Part shown: one piece after another, positions 8,774 through 16,816 of the stretch
How the letters are laid out: every line of letters starts with the position of its first letter
Numbering within the stretch: the stretch's first letter is position 1
Assembly: GCA_964521255.1 (NCBI GenBank)
Contig: CAZFRM010000006.1
Span: 133,451-197,450, forward strand
DNA: 64,000 nucleotides
Source of the DNA: ZC4RG29 sp964521255
GTDB lineage: Bacteria > Bacteroidota > Bacteroidia > Cytophagales > Cyclobacteriaceae
Direction: 5' to 3'
Notes under the pieces: model-generated
The model's input: only the letters and a program-made list of their open reading frames with translations
What the model was told of the DNA's origin: nothing
The model's database searches: none
Position numbers and translations under genes: made by a program

Positions 8774-9759
8774 CGCGTTTTTAATGAAGCAAATTCTTTA
8801 GCAAAGTAGGTTAATATAACATCAGCGCCTGCTCTCTTAATGCTCAGCAAAATTTCCATCATCACGCGTTCTCCATCCAGCCAACCTTTCAGGTGTGCCG
8901 ATTTAACCATTGAGTATTCTCCGCTTACATTGTATGCAGCAATGGGCAGAGCGCTATTATCTTTTAATAATCGAATTACATCCAGGTAAGCTAATGCCGG
9001 CTTTACCATTAAAAAATCCGCTCCTTCTTCTGTATCTAGTTGAGACTCGATCAGCGCTTCTTTACGATTGGCAGGATTCATCTGGTAAGTTTTTTTATCA
9101 CCAAATTTTGGTGCCGAATCCAATGCGTCACGGAAAGGATTATAAAAAGCGCTTGCATATTTTGCCGTGTAGCTCATGATGGACACTTCCGTGAAACCAT
9201 TTTCATCCAAAACTTTTCTGAGGTATCCCACACGTCCATCCATCATATCAGAAGGCCCAATGATGTCGATTCCTGTTTCGGCCTGCGCCAGTGCCATCTT
9301 GCCAAGTATTTCTAATGTTTCATCGTTCAGTATCTTTCCATCTTTTACTAAACCATCATGACCATCTGAACTATACGGGTCCATTGCAACATCTGTCATG
9401 ATACAGGCTTCTGGAAATTGCTTCTTCACCTCGCGAAGGGCTTTCAGGTAAAAGAAATTCTTGTCATAGCTTTTCGTAGCCGTCTTGTCTTTGTGTTGGT
9501 CCTCCACAGCCGGGAAGATATCAAACGCTTTAATCCCCAACTTCAAACAGGCTTCTATCTCCAGCAGCATTAAGTCTGCAGAGAGACGAAAGATGCCGGG
9601 CATGCTTCCAACTTCTGTTTTTTTGTTGGTTCCTTCAAGAAGAAATAACGGCAGGATAAGATCGTCTGTGGTGACTTTAGTTTCTTCTACCAAAGCACGA
9701 ATAGCCTCACTTTTACGATTCCTTCTGGGTCGTTGTTGATTGGGGAATAAATGGGACAT
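8770..9759 (-). CDS. hemB: Delta-aminolevulinic acid dehydratase (porphobilinogen synthase)
   Basis: This 329-residue enzyme condenses two 5-aminolevulinate molecules to porphobilinogen in tetrapyrrole synthesis. The Schiff-base lysines are visible in MSYTAKYASAFYNPFRDA (about residue 200) and in FLMVKPALAYLDV (about 252). The N-terminal RPRRNRKSEAIRALVEET and the IGPSDMMDGRVGYLR motif are typical of HemB. The length is normal for the family. It is the first gene of a two-gene unit with the 7TM-DISM kinase. Confidence 0.97.
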   Translation of the reverse strand: MSHLFPNQQRPRRNRKSEAIRALVEETKVTTDDLILPLFLLEGTNKKTEVGSMPGIFRLSADLMLLEIEACLKLGIKAFDIFPAVEDQHKDKTATKSYDKNFFYLKALREVKKQFPEACIMTDVAMDPYSSDGHDGLVKDGKILNDETLEILGKMALAQAETGIDIIGPSDMMDGRVGYLRKVLDENGFTEVSIMSYTAKYASAFYNPFRDALDSAPKFGDKKTYQMNPANRKEALIESQLDTEEGADFLMVKPALAYLDVIRLLKDNSALPIAAYNVSGEYSMVKSAHLKGWLDGERVMMEILLSIKRAGADVILTYFAKEFASLKTR

Positions 9760-9774
9760 ACTTCAGGTTCAATA

Positions 9775-9782
9775 CAAATTTA
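9775..9782 (-). promoter_or_regulatory. Putative -7 box for hemB (TAAATTTG on minus strand)
   Basis: The minus strand reads TAAATTTG, matching TANNTTTG, 15 bases before the hemB ATG. A convincing -33 TTG is not seen at the expected distance. The box lies in the short gap after the DUF2520 gene, so hemB could be read separately from it. Confidence 0.4.
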
Positions 9783-9794
9783 TCAGTTTGAAGT

Positions 9795-10583
9795 TCACGA
9801 TTGATATTTATCCAAAATATGTTGACTTATTACCCGGTAAATTTCTGAGAGTGACTCATCTTTTTTTAAGTATTCCATGTGCTGATCAAGAATCTCCAGG
9901 TCCTCCCGCCTCGCCGGACCAGTCTGAGCTTTAGAGGGCCCAATAGCAAGGCTCTTGTTTATGGTTTCTGCAATGAGCGGTTTCAGCCAATCATAATCCA
10001 TTTTGTTTTGTTCCATTATAGTTTCTGCGATGGACAACATATGATTGGTAAAATTGGAGGCGAATACTGCTGACAGGTGCAGCATACTTCTTTTATCAGA
10101 TGAGAGCAGGTGCACTTTCGCACTGATGGCTGTCGCCATAGCGAAAATAATTTTTTCAGTTTCTTTATTCTCGCCTTCTATGAAAAAGGGAATTTCTTTC
10201 ATATCAACTTTCTTCCCTTTGGTAAATGTTTGAAGCGGATATAAAACACCAATATTTGATGTTGAAGAATCTTGCAAAATGCTTAATGGTTTGCTGCCTG
10301 AAGTATGAATCAAAATGGATTCGTCCGGAAGAATTATATCAGTTGCAATTTCTTCTATAATATCATCCGGGACAGCAAGGATGAAAATTTTTGATGAACT
10401 CCCTGAAAAGTCGAGCGACTCCTTTGCTTCAGCCTGATAAAGTTTTGACACCAGTTCTGCAGCATTTTTTTTATTCCGACTAAAAACTTCACGAACAGCG
10501 AATTCAGTATTGTCGAATGCCGGTGCCAGGTGCCAGGCCAGGTTACCCGAACCAATAAAAGTTATCGTAGCAGAATTTTTCAT
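9795..10583 (-). CDS. Rossmann-like and DUF2520 domain protein
   Basis: This encodes 262 residues. The N-terminal Rossmann motif TITFIGSGNLAWHLAPAF is followed by SRNKKNAAEL and FILAVPDDIIEEIA, as in ProC/F420-reductase-like NADP-binding folds. The C-terminal half is the all-helical DUF2520 domain (LHLSAVFASNFTNHMLSIAE and PLIAETINKSLAIGPSKAQTGPARR). These proteins resemble ketopantoate or pyrroline-5-carboxylate reductases in fold; the physiological reaction is unknown. It is probably the first gene of a cluster running into hemB, separated by 35 bases. Confidence 0.9.
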   Translation of the reverse strand: MKNSATITFIGSGNLAWHLAPAFDNTEFAVREVFSRNKKNAAELVSKLYQAEAKESLDFSGSSSKIFILAVPDDIIEEIATDIILPDESILIHTSGSKPLSILQDSSTSNIGVLYPLQTFTKGKKVDMKEIPFFIEGENKETEKIIFAMATAISAKVHLLSSDKRSMLHLSAVFASNFTNHMLSIAETIMEQNKMDYDWLKPLIAETINKSLAIGPSKAQTGPARREDLEILDQHMEYLKKDESLSEIYRVISQHILDKYQS

Positions 10584-10627
10584 AGGGCTGATTTACTTTA
10601 TTGATCTTACTCACTTGCTTTTCTTTC

Positions 10628-10677
10628 CCGCAGATTACGCAGAATTAGCGCAGATAAAATTCCATTTGGGTTCTGCG
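10628..10677. repeat. CGCAGAtTA word repeat with hairpin
   Basis: The unit CGCAGA occurs three times in tandem with small variations (CCGCAGATTA, CGCAGAATTA, GCGCAGAT, 10628-10655), and TTCTGCG (10671-10677) can pair with CGCAGAA. Near-identical words are common between genes of Bacteroidota, in my recollection. It lies between the prmC stop and the DUF2520 start, in the minus-strand direction. Confidence 0.65.
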
Positions 10678-10697
10678 AAAACCTGATCTGGTTGATA

Positions 10698-11552
10698 CTA
10701 TGTTTTCAATCCCTTTACAATCCTTTCTTTTCCAAATATATCTTTTATTCTTTCAACAGAAGTAAATTCCATATCAGAAAATAGTGTCGCGACATGATCT
10801 CCGAATCGCTCATTTATTTCAACAGCGAGCAGTCCGCCATCATTCAAAACTTTTTTTGACTTTGTAACTATCGCCTTATAAAAAAGAAGAGGATCATCAT
10901 CGGGAACAAACAATGCGAGGTGAGGTTCGAACTGTAAAACATTTTCTTTCATGCTGTCTTTTTCACGATAGGTTATATACGGCGGATTGCTAACAACAAC
11001 ATCAATATTGTCTATTAGAAGATCATCTTTCAGAATGTCGTGAAGAAAAAATTTTACAGGAGCTTGAAGAGATTGTGCGTTTAATTTTGCAACGGTCAGT
11101 GCATCCTCGCTTACATCCGTGGCATAAACTTCTGTGTCTTTACTTTCTAACGCCAACGTTATGGGGATGCATCCGCTTCCCGTTCCTATGTCGATAATTC
11201 TTAAGCGTCTCTTTTGTTGTTTGCAGTAATGTATTACTTCTCTTACCAATTCCTCTGTTTCAGGTCTTGGTATTAACACATGGTCTGAAACAGCGAATGT
11301 TCTCCCGTAAAATTCACATTCACCCAGAATGTATTGGATGGGTTTATGACTATTTACCTGTTGTATAAAATTTTCAATCTGATCTTGCATTGAAGAATCA
11401 ATTTTTACGATTCGTTCTGCAATAATATCGGTTTTAGATATTCCTAATTGTTTCTCCAGGAACAGGTAAACTATGCTGTCAATTTCTTCGGGTGACTCGT
11501 TTAATGTTATCGCCGAAATTAATTCCCGAAAGAGCGCTTTGGAATTCGTCAT
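10698..11552 (-). CDS. prmC: Peptide chain release factor N5-glutamine methyltransferase
   Basis: This encodes 284 residues from the ATG at 11552. PrmC methylates the Gln of the GGQ motif in RF1 and RF2 using S-adenosylmethionine. The SAM-binding motif IIDIGTGSGCIPITLAL and the catalytic VVSNPPYITYREKDSM (NPPY) are clear, and QYILGECEFYGRTF with VLIPRPETEELV is the family's substrate region. A longer start at 11579 would run into the opposite gene's start region. It is divergent from ribD with only 28 bases between starts, so promoters must lie inside the neighbouring coding ends. Confidence 0.96.
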   Translation of the reverse strand: MTNSKALFRELISAITLNESPEEIDSIVYLFLEKQLGISKTDIIAERIVKIDSSMQDQIENFIQQVNSHKPIQYILGECEFYGRTFAVSDHVLIPRPETEELVREVIHYCKQQKRRLRIIDIGTGSGCIPITLALESKDTEVYATDVSEDALTVAKLNAQSLQAPVKFFLHDILKDDLLIDNIDVVVSNPPYITYREKDSMKENVLQFEPHLALFVPDDDPLLFYKAIVTKSKKVLNDGGLLAVEINERFGDHVATLFSDMEFTSVERIKDIFGKERIVKGLKT

Positions 11553-11580
11553 GGTTAAACAATCTTTGCAAGTATACACA

Positions 11581-12642
11581 ATGAAGATACATCCTCACCA
11601 TAGAGATGAACATTTTATGAAGCGTGTGCTTGAACTGGCGACTCGCGGAAAGGGATATGTTAGTCCGAATCCTTTGGTAGGATGTGTCATTGTTCATGAA
11701 GGCAAAATTGTTGGCGAAGGATGGCATGAAAAGTATGGAGAAGCGCACGCCGAAGTGAATGCTGTAAAAAATGTTGACAAAAACATTTTGAAAGAAAGCG
11801 AAGTGTATGTTAACATGGAGCCTTGTTCACATTTCGGAAAGACACCACCCTGTGCCGATATGCTGATAGCACATGGCGTGAAAAAAGTTTTCGTTGCTAA
11901 CATTGATACAAATCCATTAGTAGCCGGTGAGGGAATTAAAAAACTTCGCTCCTCCGGAACAGAAGTTATCTCGGGTATATTAGAACATGAGGGGCGCGAG
12001 TTGAACAAACGCTTCTTCACCTATGTTGAAAAAAAACGGCCTTATATTATTCTTAAATGGGCACAAACTTCAGATGGATTTATAGCGCGGGAAAATTTTG
12101 ATTCCAAATGGATCAGCAATGAATTTTCTCGGCAACTTGTTCATAAATGGAGAACAGAGGAAGATGCCGTACTGGTTGGCACACGCACGGCTAGGCACGA
12201 TGATCCTCAACTCAATGTAAGAGACTGGACCGGCAGAAATCCGGTTCGTGTAATCATCGATCGTTTTTTACGACTAAGTGAAAAACTTCACGTCTTTGAC
12301 GGATCACAACGAACACTATGTTATAATTTGTTAAAGCATGAGGAGCGTACTAATCTTTCATTGATACGTTTGGATGAACAGGATTTTCTTCAAAATCTTG
12401 TTCACGATCTTTATAATCAAAAGATACAGAGTGTTATTGTCGAGGGAGGAGCCCAGTTGCTGAATACTTTTCTGGATATGAACCTTTGGGATGAGGCCAG
12501 GGTTTTTGTTTCAAAGGTGAACTTTGTAAAAGGAATTCCTGCTCCTTCAATTTCCGGAAAGCTGATTAATGAAGAATTTGTTGATAGCGATACATTAAGA
12601 TTTATTACCCCTGTCCACAATGGAAAAAGTCAATATAAATGA
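11581..12642 (+). CDS. ribD: Bifunctional diaminohydroxyphosphoribosylaminopyrimidine deaminase / reductase
   Basis: This 353-residue enzyme performs the second and third steps of riboflavin synthesis. The deaminase domain (about 1-145) has the zinc signature HAEVNAV and EPCSHFGKTPPCADML. The reductase domain (about 150-350) has LKWAQTSDGFIA, VGTRTARHDDPQLNVR and VIVEGGAQLLNTF. I chose the ATG at 11581; the open frame upstream overlaps prmC and lacks family sequence. The cupin gene begins inside its last 23 bases. Confidence 0.95.
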   Translation: MKIHPHHRDEHFMKRVLELATRGKGYVSPNPLVGCVIVHEGKIVGEGWHEKYGEAHAEVNAVKNVDKNILKESEVYVNMEPCSHFGKTPPCADMLIAHGVKKVFVANIDTNPLVAGEGIKKLRSSGTEVISGILEHEGRELNKRFFTYVEKKRPYIILKWAQTSDGFIARENFDSKWISNEFSRQLVHKWRTEEDAVLVGTRTARHDDPQLNVRDWTGRNPVRVIIDRFLRLSEKLHVFDGSQRTLCYNLLKHEERTNLSLIRLDEQDFLQNLVHDLYNQKIQSVIVEGGAQLLNTFLDMNLWDEARVFVSKVNFVKGIPAPSISGKLINEEFVDSDTLRFITPVHNGKSQYK

Positions 12643-12979
12643 TAAGCTGAAACTATTCAGCGATCATTGGAACCCAAGAATTATTGGGGAACTCAACGGT
12701 CAGCTTGTAAAAGCTGTTAAGTTAAAAGGTGAATTTGTATGGCATCACCATGATCATGAAGATGAACTTTTTCTTGTTGTAAAAGGGAAACTTAAAATGG
12801 AATTCAGGGATCGTATTGAGGAAATTAACGAAGGTGAATTTATCATTGTGGAAAAAGGAATAGAACATAAACCGGTTGCTGATGAAGAAGTTCATTTATT
12901 GTTGTTCGAGCCGGTAAACACGTTAAACACCGGTAACATTGAAACTGAAATGACGAAGAGAATTCTGGATAAGATTTAA
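12620..12979 (+). CDS. Small cupin-domain protein
   Basis: This 119-residue protein is a single cupin barrel. Cupin motif 1 is seen as FVWHHHDHEDELFLVVKGKL (metal-binding His and Glu) and motif 2 as EGEFIIVEKGIEHKPVAD. The reaction, if any, cannot be deduced; many such cupins are isomerases, dioxygenases or mannose-6-phosphate isomerase relatives. It starts within the end of ribD (23-base overlap), so it is co-translated with it. Confidence 0.88.
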   Translation: MEKVNINDKLKLFSDHWNPRIIGELNGQLVKAVKLKGEFVWHHHDHEDELFLVVKGKLKMEFRDRIEEINEGEFIIVEKGIEHKPVADEEVHLLLFEPVNTLNTGNIETEMTKRILDKI

Positions 12980-12990
12980 TAGCTTAGTGT

Positions 12991-13209
12991 ATGAAATTTT
13001 CAATTATTATAGAAAAGTCGCAAGATGGTTGGTATGTGGGGCAGTTGGAAGAAGTTCCGTCGGCCATTTCACAGGGCAGGACTATTGAGGAATGTAAAAT
13101 AAATGTTTTAGATGCTTTGCAAGAACTCTTTAATGCAAATCGTGAGCTTACGGAGGCCGGGTACAAAGGCAAAGAATTCATTAAGGATTCCGTTGATCTG
13201 ATCGGGTGA
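12991..13209 (+). CDS. hicB: HicB-family antitoxin
   Basis: This 72-residue protein has the HicB fold: FSIIIEKSQDGWYVGQLEEV, then ISQGRTIEECKINVLDALQEL. HicB normally binds and neutralises the HicA mRNA interferase. Here it lacks a long C-terminal DNA-binding extension. The stop overlaps the GTG of the toxin gene by four bases, the usual order being antitoxin then toxin for this type. The partner toxin is frameshifted, so the antitoxin may now be a lone repressor or remnant. Confidence 0.88.
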   Translation: MKFSIIIEKSQDGWYVGQLEEVPSAISQGRTIEECKINVLDALQELFNANRELTEAGYKGKEFIKDSVDLIG

Positions 13210-13393
13210 AACGAAAAGAATTTTCAAGCATCTTCAAAAAAATGGATGTTTCCTTTTGCGAGAAGGAGAGAATCACTCCATTTATCAAAATCCTCAAAAC
13301 CAAAAACAAACCGCGGTTGGGAGACACCCAGAGTTATCCGATTTGTTGTGTAAGAAAATCTGCAAGCAATTAGAAATATCTTTTATCAAATAA
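13206..13393 (+). pseudogene. hicA: Frameshifted HicA-family mRNA interferase
   Basis: From the GTG at 13206 the sequence reads KRKEFSSIFKK, then the frame is lost at an A7 run (13236-13242). One frame over it continues GCFLLREGENHSIYQNP and QTAVGRHPELSDLLCKKI with the His of the GxxH/NHSIY motif, and ends at a TAA at 13391-13393. Adding one A would give a complete, normal-length HicA (about 62 residues). As written the toxin would be truncated in frame. The TAA overlaps the ATG of the next gene (TAATG). Confidence 0.82.
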
Positions 13394-13875
13394 TGGCTGA
13401 AGAACTCATCATTTCAACTTCAACGGATAAGCAAAATCGCTACGACACTTTGCTCCCGCAAATCAAATCTCTGGTGGATGCTGAGCAAGATGTAATTGCA
13501 AACCTTGCAAACATTACCGCTGCCCTTAAACAAACGATGAATTTTTTCTGGGTGGGATTTTATCTGGTGAAAGATAATGAACTCGTTCTTGGTCCTTTTC
13601 AGGGGCCAATCGCTTGTACCCGCATTGCATTTGGTAAAGGTGTCTGTGGTACATCATGGAAAGAAGGCAAAACAATTGTTGTTCCTGATGTAGATAAATT
13701 TCCGGGTCATATTGCTTGTTCGTCTGCATCTAAATCAGAAATTGTTTTAACGGCTTTCAAGAATGGTAGGGTTGCTCTTGTGCTGGATGTTGACAGTGAT
13801 CAGCTTAACGACTTTGACGATATCGATAAAACAGAACTTGAAAAGCTGATGAAAATAATTGAAACGTTTTTATAG
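13393..13875 (+). CDS. msrC: GAF-domain free methionine-(R)-sulfoxide reductase
   Basis: This 160-residue single GAF domain matches the fRMsr family. FFWVGFYLVKDNELVLGPFQ and GKGVCGTSWKEGKTIVV place one catalytic Cys, and FPGHIACSSASKSEIV another; these Cys residues reduce free methionine-(R)-S-oxide, with recycling by thioredoxin. The length is typical (about 150-165). The gene follows the broken hicA with a four-base overlap and precedes a MutS-like gene by eight bases. Confidence 0.9.
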   Translation: MAEELIISTSTDKQNRYDTLLPQIKSLVDAEQDVIANLANITAALKQTMNFFWVGFYLVKDNELVLGPFQGPIACTRIAFGKGVCGTSWKEGKTIVVPDVDKFPGHIACSSASKSEIVLTAFKNGRVALVLDVDSDQLNDFDDIDKTELEKLMKIIETFL

Positions 13876-13882
13876 GTAACAG

Positions 13883-15664
13883 GTGAGCGATCTTAGTTCT
13901 TTATACACAAATCGAAAAAATACTTTCGAACAACAAGCACAGGCCCTTCAACAGAAAGAAATCCTCACGTCCTGGGCGCGCGTTGGTTTAATCGTGCTTG
14001 TTTTATTAGCAGCCTACTTTAGTTTTAAACTTGCGGTATTAGGGTGGGTAGTAATTTTGCTTTTAATAGCGTTTGTCTATTTGGTCAAACATCATGAGCA
14101 GCTTAAGCGACAGTTAAAGATTCTTCAGAATTTAGTTACCATTAATGCGTGGGAAATTAAATCACAGAACGGAGACCATAGTAATTTTGAAGATGGAAGG
14201 GAGTTTGTCGACAGTCATCATCCCTATTCCTTTGATCTGGATATTTTTGGCGAAGGCTCTTTGTTTCAGCGCATCAACCGCACTTCTACGGAACCAGGAA
14301 AAGAGAAACTCGCGCATCTGCTTGCTAATCCTTTAACTTCTGTTGATGAAATAATTTCAAAACAGAACGCTGTTAAAGAAGTAGCGGAGAAACTGGAATT
14401 CAGACAAAACTTTCAGGCAATTGGGCTAAGTGCCCCGGAGAAGAGGAAAGATCAGCAACAGATTCTTGAGTGGCTTACACTTCCTTCCTTTGTTTATGGT
14501 AAATCATCATTTCGCTGGATGTTAATTTTGTTCCCGCTACTTGCTCTCATTACGCTATTGATTTGGATTTTTATGAGTGTATCCGCACCATTTATTATAG
14601 TAACACTAATTCAATGGGCCATCATCGGATCTCACGGCAAGCGTGTCACCTTGCTTCAAGATTACATTGGTAACAAGCGCTATCTTCTTGAAAAATTTGC
14701 TGATCATTTTGATCTATTAAATAAGGAGAATTTTCAAACCGAAATCACCAGAGAATTAAATCGCGAAGGGCATGAAGCGAGAGAAGAACTTTTAGTCCTG
14801 GCGTCGCGATCGCGTGCTTTGGATCTGCGATTGAACTTGATTGCTACGCTGCTTTTGAATAGCACCTTACTTTATGACCTGCAATGTGTTTACAAACTCG
14901 AGCAATGGCGCGAAAAAAACAGAGATCGTTTGGCTAAATGGCTTTCCGCTATTGCCGAAACGGATGCACTCAATAGCCTGGGGTCTTACGCTTTCAACCA
15001 TCCCGATTTTTCTGTGCCTGAGATGTCGCACGACAATGAGTTGATAGCAGCAGAACTCGGCCATCCTCTGATTAATGTTGAACATCGGGTAAGCAATGAT
15101 TTGCATATAAAGTCGAATCTATGGATTGTTACAGGCGCTAACATGGCGGGGAAAAGTACCTTCCTCAGAACGGTAGGAGTAAATGCTATACTTGCTCATA
15201 TAGGTTCGGTTGTGTGTGCAAAGAAGATGATGTGCCCTTTGACAGAAGTGCGAAGCGGAATGAGAAATACAGATTCAATTAATGAAAATCAATCCTATTT
15301 TTTTGCTGAACTGCTGCGGTTGCAAACGATCATCCAAAAGCTTCGCGAAGGAAAATCATTATTGATCTTGCTGGATGAAATTTTAAAAGGAACTAATTCG
15401 GTAGATAAATTGGCAGGGTCAGAGGAGTTAATCAAGCAACTTGCCTCTCACTCTTGCATTGCGTTGGTAGCCACGCATGATGTTGCTCTTGCTGACCTGG
15501 AAAAAACTTTTGAACGTGTTAGAAATTTTCATTTCGAAACCTTTATAAAAGGAGACGAACTTTCGTTCGATTACAAATTAAAACCCGGTGTAAGTACAGG
15601 AAAGAATGCAACATTTTTGATGAGAAAAATGGGGATAATTCCCTCTTCATCATCTGTGTCTTAA
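13883..15664 (+). CDS. Membrane-associated MutS-like ATPase
   Basis: This encodes 593 residues from a GTG at 13883. Two hydrophobic segments near the N-terminus (residues 32-72) and another pair near 210-250 point to membrane attachment. The C-terminal half is a MutS domain V: Walker A VTGANMAGKSTFLRTVG (about residue 420), SYFFAELLRLQTI, Walker B LLILLDEILKGTNS and the switch VATHDVALADLE. It lacks the mismatch-recognition domain I. Such short membrane MutS-like proteins are common in Bacteroidota; their function is not known. Confidence 0.9.
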   Translation: MSDLSSLYTNRKNTFEQQAQALQQKEILTSWARVGLIVLVLLAAYFSFKLAVLGWVVILLLIAFVYLVKHHEQLKRQLKILQNLVTINAWEIKSQNGDHSNFEDGREFVDSHHPYSFDLDIFGEGSLFQRINRTSTEPGKEKLAHLLANPLTSVDEIISKQNAVKEVAEKLEFRQNFQAIGLSAPEKRKDQQQILEWLTLPSFVYGKSSFRWMLILFPLLALITLLIWIFMSVSAPFIIVTLIQWAIIGSHGKRVTLLQDYIGNKRYLLEKFADHFDLLNKENFQTEITRELNREGHEAREELLVLASRSRALDLRLNLIATLLLNSTLLYDLQCVYKLEQWREKNRDRLAKWLSAIAETDALNSLGSYAFNHPDFSVPEMSHDNELIAAELGHPLINVEHRVSNDLHIKSNLWIVTGANMAGKSTFLRTVGVNAILAHIGSVVCAKKMMCPLTEVRSGMRNTDSINENQSYFFAELLRLQTIIQKLREGKSLLILLDEILKGTNSVDKLAGSEELIKQLASHSCIALVATHDVALADLEKTFERVRNFHFETFIKGDELSFDYKLKPGVSTGKNATFLMRKMGIIPSSSSVS

Positions 15665-16815
15665 GACCGCGCCAATGAGGAAGGCGTTTTTACTAAGTCC
15701 TTTAGTTTATCTACAACAAAATCAATTTCTTCTTTTGTATTGAACTTGCTGAACGAAAATCTTATTGCTCCCCTTTTTGATCCGGGATTCAATGCAGACA
15801 AAACATGAGAGCCTAACGTTGCCCCGCTTGAACATGCACTTCCACCCGATGCCGAAATTCCAAGGAGATCTAAGTTGAAAAGAGTCATGTCATTTTCTTC
15901 TGACTCCGGGAGGCTAACGCTTAGCACCGTATAAAGACTATTTTCCAAATGATCAGAATCTCCATTGAATGATATGCCAGAAATATTCTCGCGGAGTTTT
16001 TCAATCATATGTTTTTTGAGGCCCTTAATGTAAAGGGTATGTTCATCCATATCGCGATAGGCAATTTCCATGGCTTTTGTCATGCCAATAATACCGTATA
16101 CATTTTCCGTTCCTCCACGCATGTTTCTTTCCTGGGAACCACCGTGTAAAAAAGGATTGATCTTTCTGTCTTTGCGAATGAACATGAAGCCTATTCCTTT
16201 TGGACCGTGAAATTTATGTGCTGATGCAGCCATTCCATGAACTTTTATTTTTTTCAGATCATGACGATAATGACCAACGGTCTGTACGGTATCAGAATGA
16301 AAATAGGCATGATTCTTTTCGCACAGATCGCTGACATATTCAATATCCAATACGTTTCCTATTTCATTGTTTGCATGCATTAGCGACACAAGCGTGTTTG
16401 AATTCTTGCTAATCAGTTTTTTTAGTTGATCCAGATTGATATGTCCTTTTTCATCTACTTCTAAAAGATGAAGTTGGACAGAACCGTCTTTGCACAAATT
16501 TTCTACCGAATGAAGAACAGCATGATGTTCTATTGGTGAAGTGATAATTGTTTTAATACTGTAAGTGCGTACGGCGCTATTAATAATTGTGTTGTCAGCT
16601 TCTGTTCCTCCTGAAGTAAAAATTATTTCACCCGGTGAGCAATTGAGCAGTTCAGCAATTTTTTTTCGTGATGATTCGATAGCCGCCTTGATCTTTCGGC
16701 CGTGAGAATGTGTTGACGAAGGATTACCGAAATCTTCCAGCATGAAAGGTTTCATGGCCTCGAATACTTCGGGGTCCAATGGGGTAGTGGCAGCGTTGTC
16801 GAGGTAAATTCCCAC
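15661..16815 (-). CDS. Cysteine desulfurase (NifS/IscS family)
   Basis: This 384-residue PLP enzyme converts cysteine to alanine and delivers persulfide sulfur. Seen are YLDNAATTPLDPEV at the N-terminus, the PLP-binding Lys in AASAHKFHGPKGIGFMF (about residue 203), and the catalytic Cys in ASGGSACSSGATLGSHVL (about 328). The gene overlaps the end of the opposite MutS-like gene by four bases and lies one base downstream of glmM, with which it is likely co-transcribed. I cannot tell IscS from the Bacteroidota NifS-like class by eye. Confidence 0.95.
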   Translation of the reverse strand: MGIYLDNAATTPLDPEVFEAMKPFMLEDFGNPSSTHSHGRKIKAAIESSRKKIAELLNCSPGEIIFTSGGTEADNTIINSAVRTYSIKTIITSPIEHHAVLHSVENLCKDGSVQLHLLEVDEKGHINLDQLKKLISKNSNTLVSLMHANNEIGNVLDIEYVSDLCEKNHAYFHSDTVQTVGHYRHDLKKIKVHGMAASAHKFHGPKGIGFMFIRKDRKINPFLHGGSQERNMRGGTENVYGIIGMTKAMEIAYRDMDEHTLYIKGLKKHMIEKLRENISGISFNGDSDHLENSLYTVLSVSLPESEENDMTLFNLDLLGISASGGSACSSGATLGSHVLSALNPGSKRGAIRFSFSKFNTKEEIDFVVDKLKDLVKTPSSLARS

Positions 16816-16816
16816 G

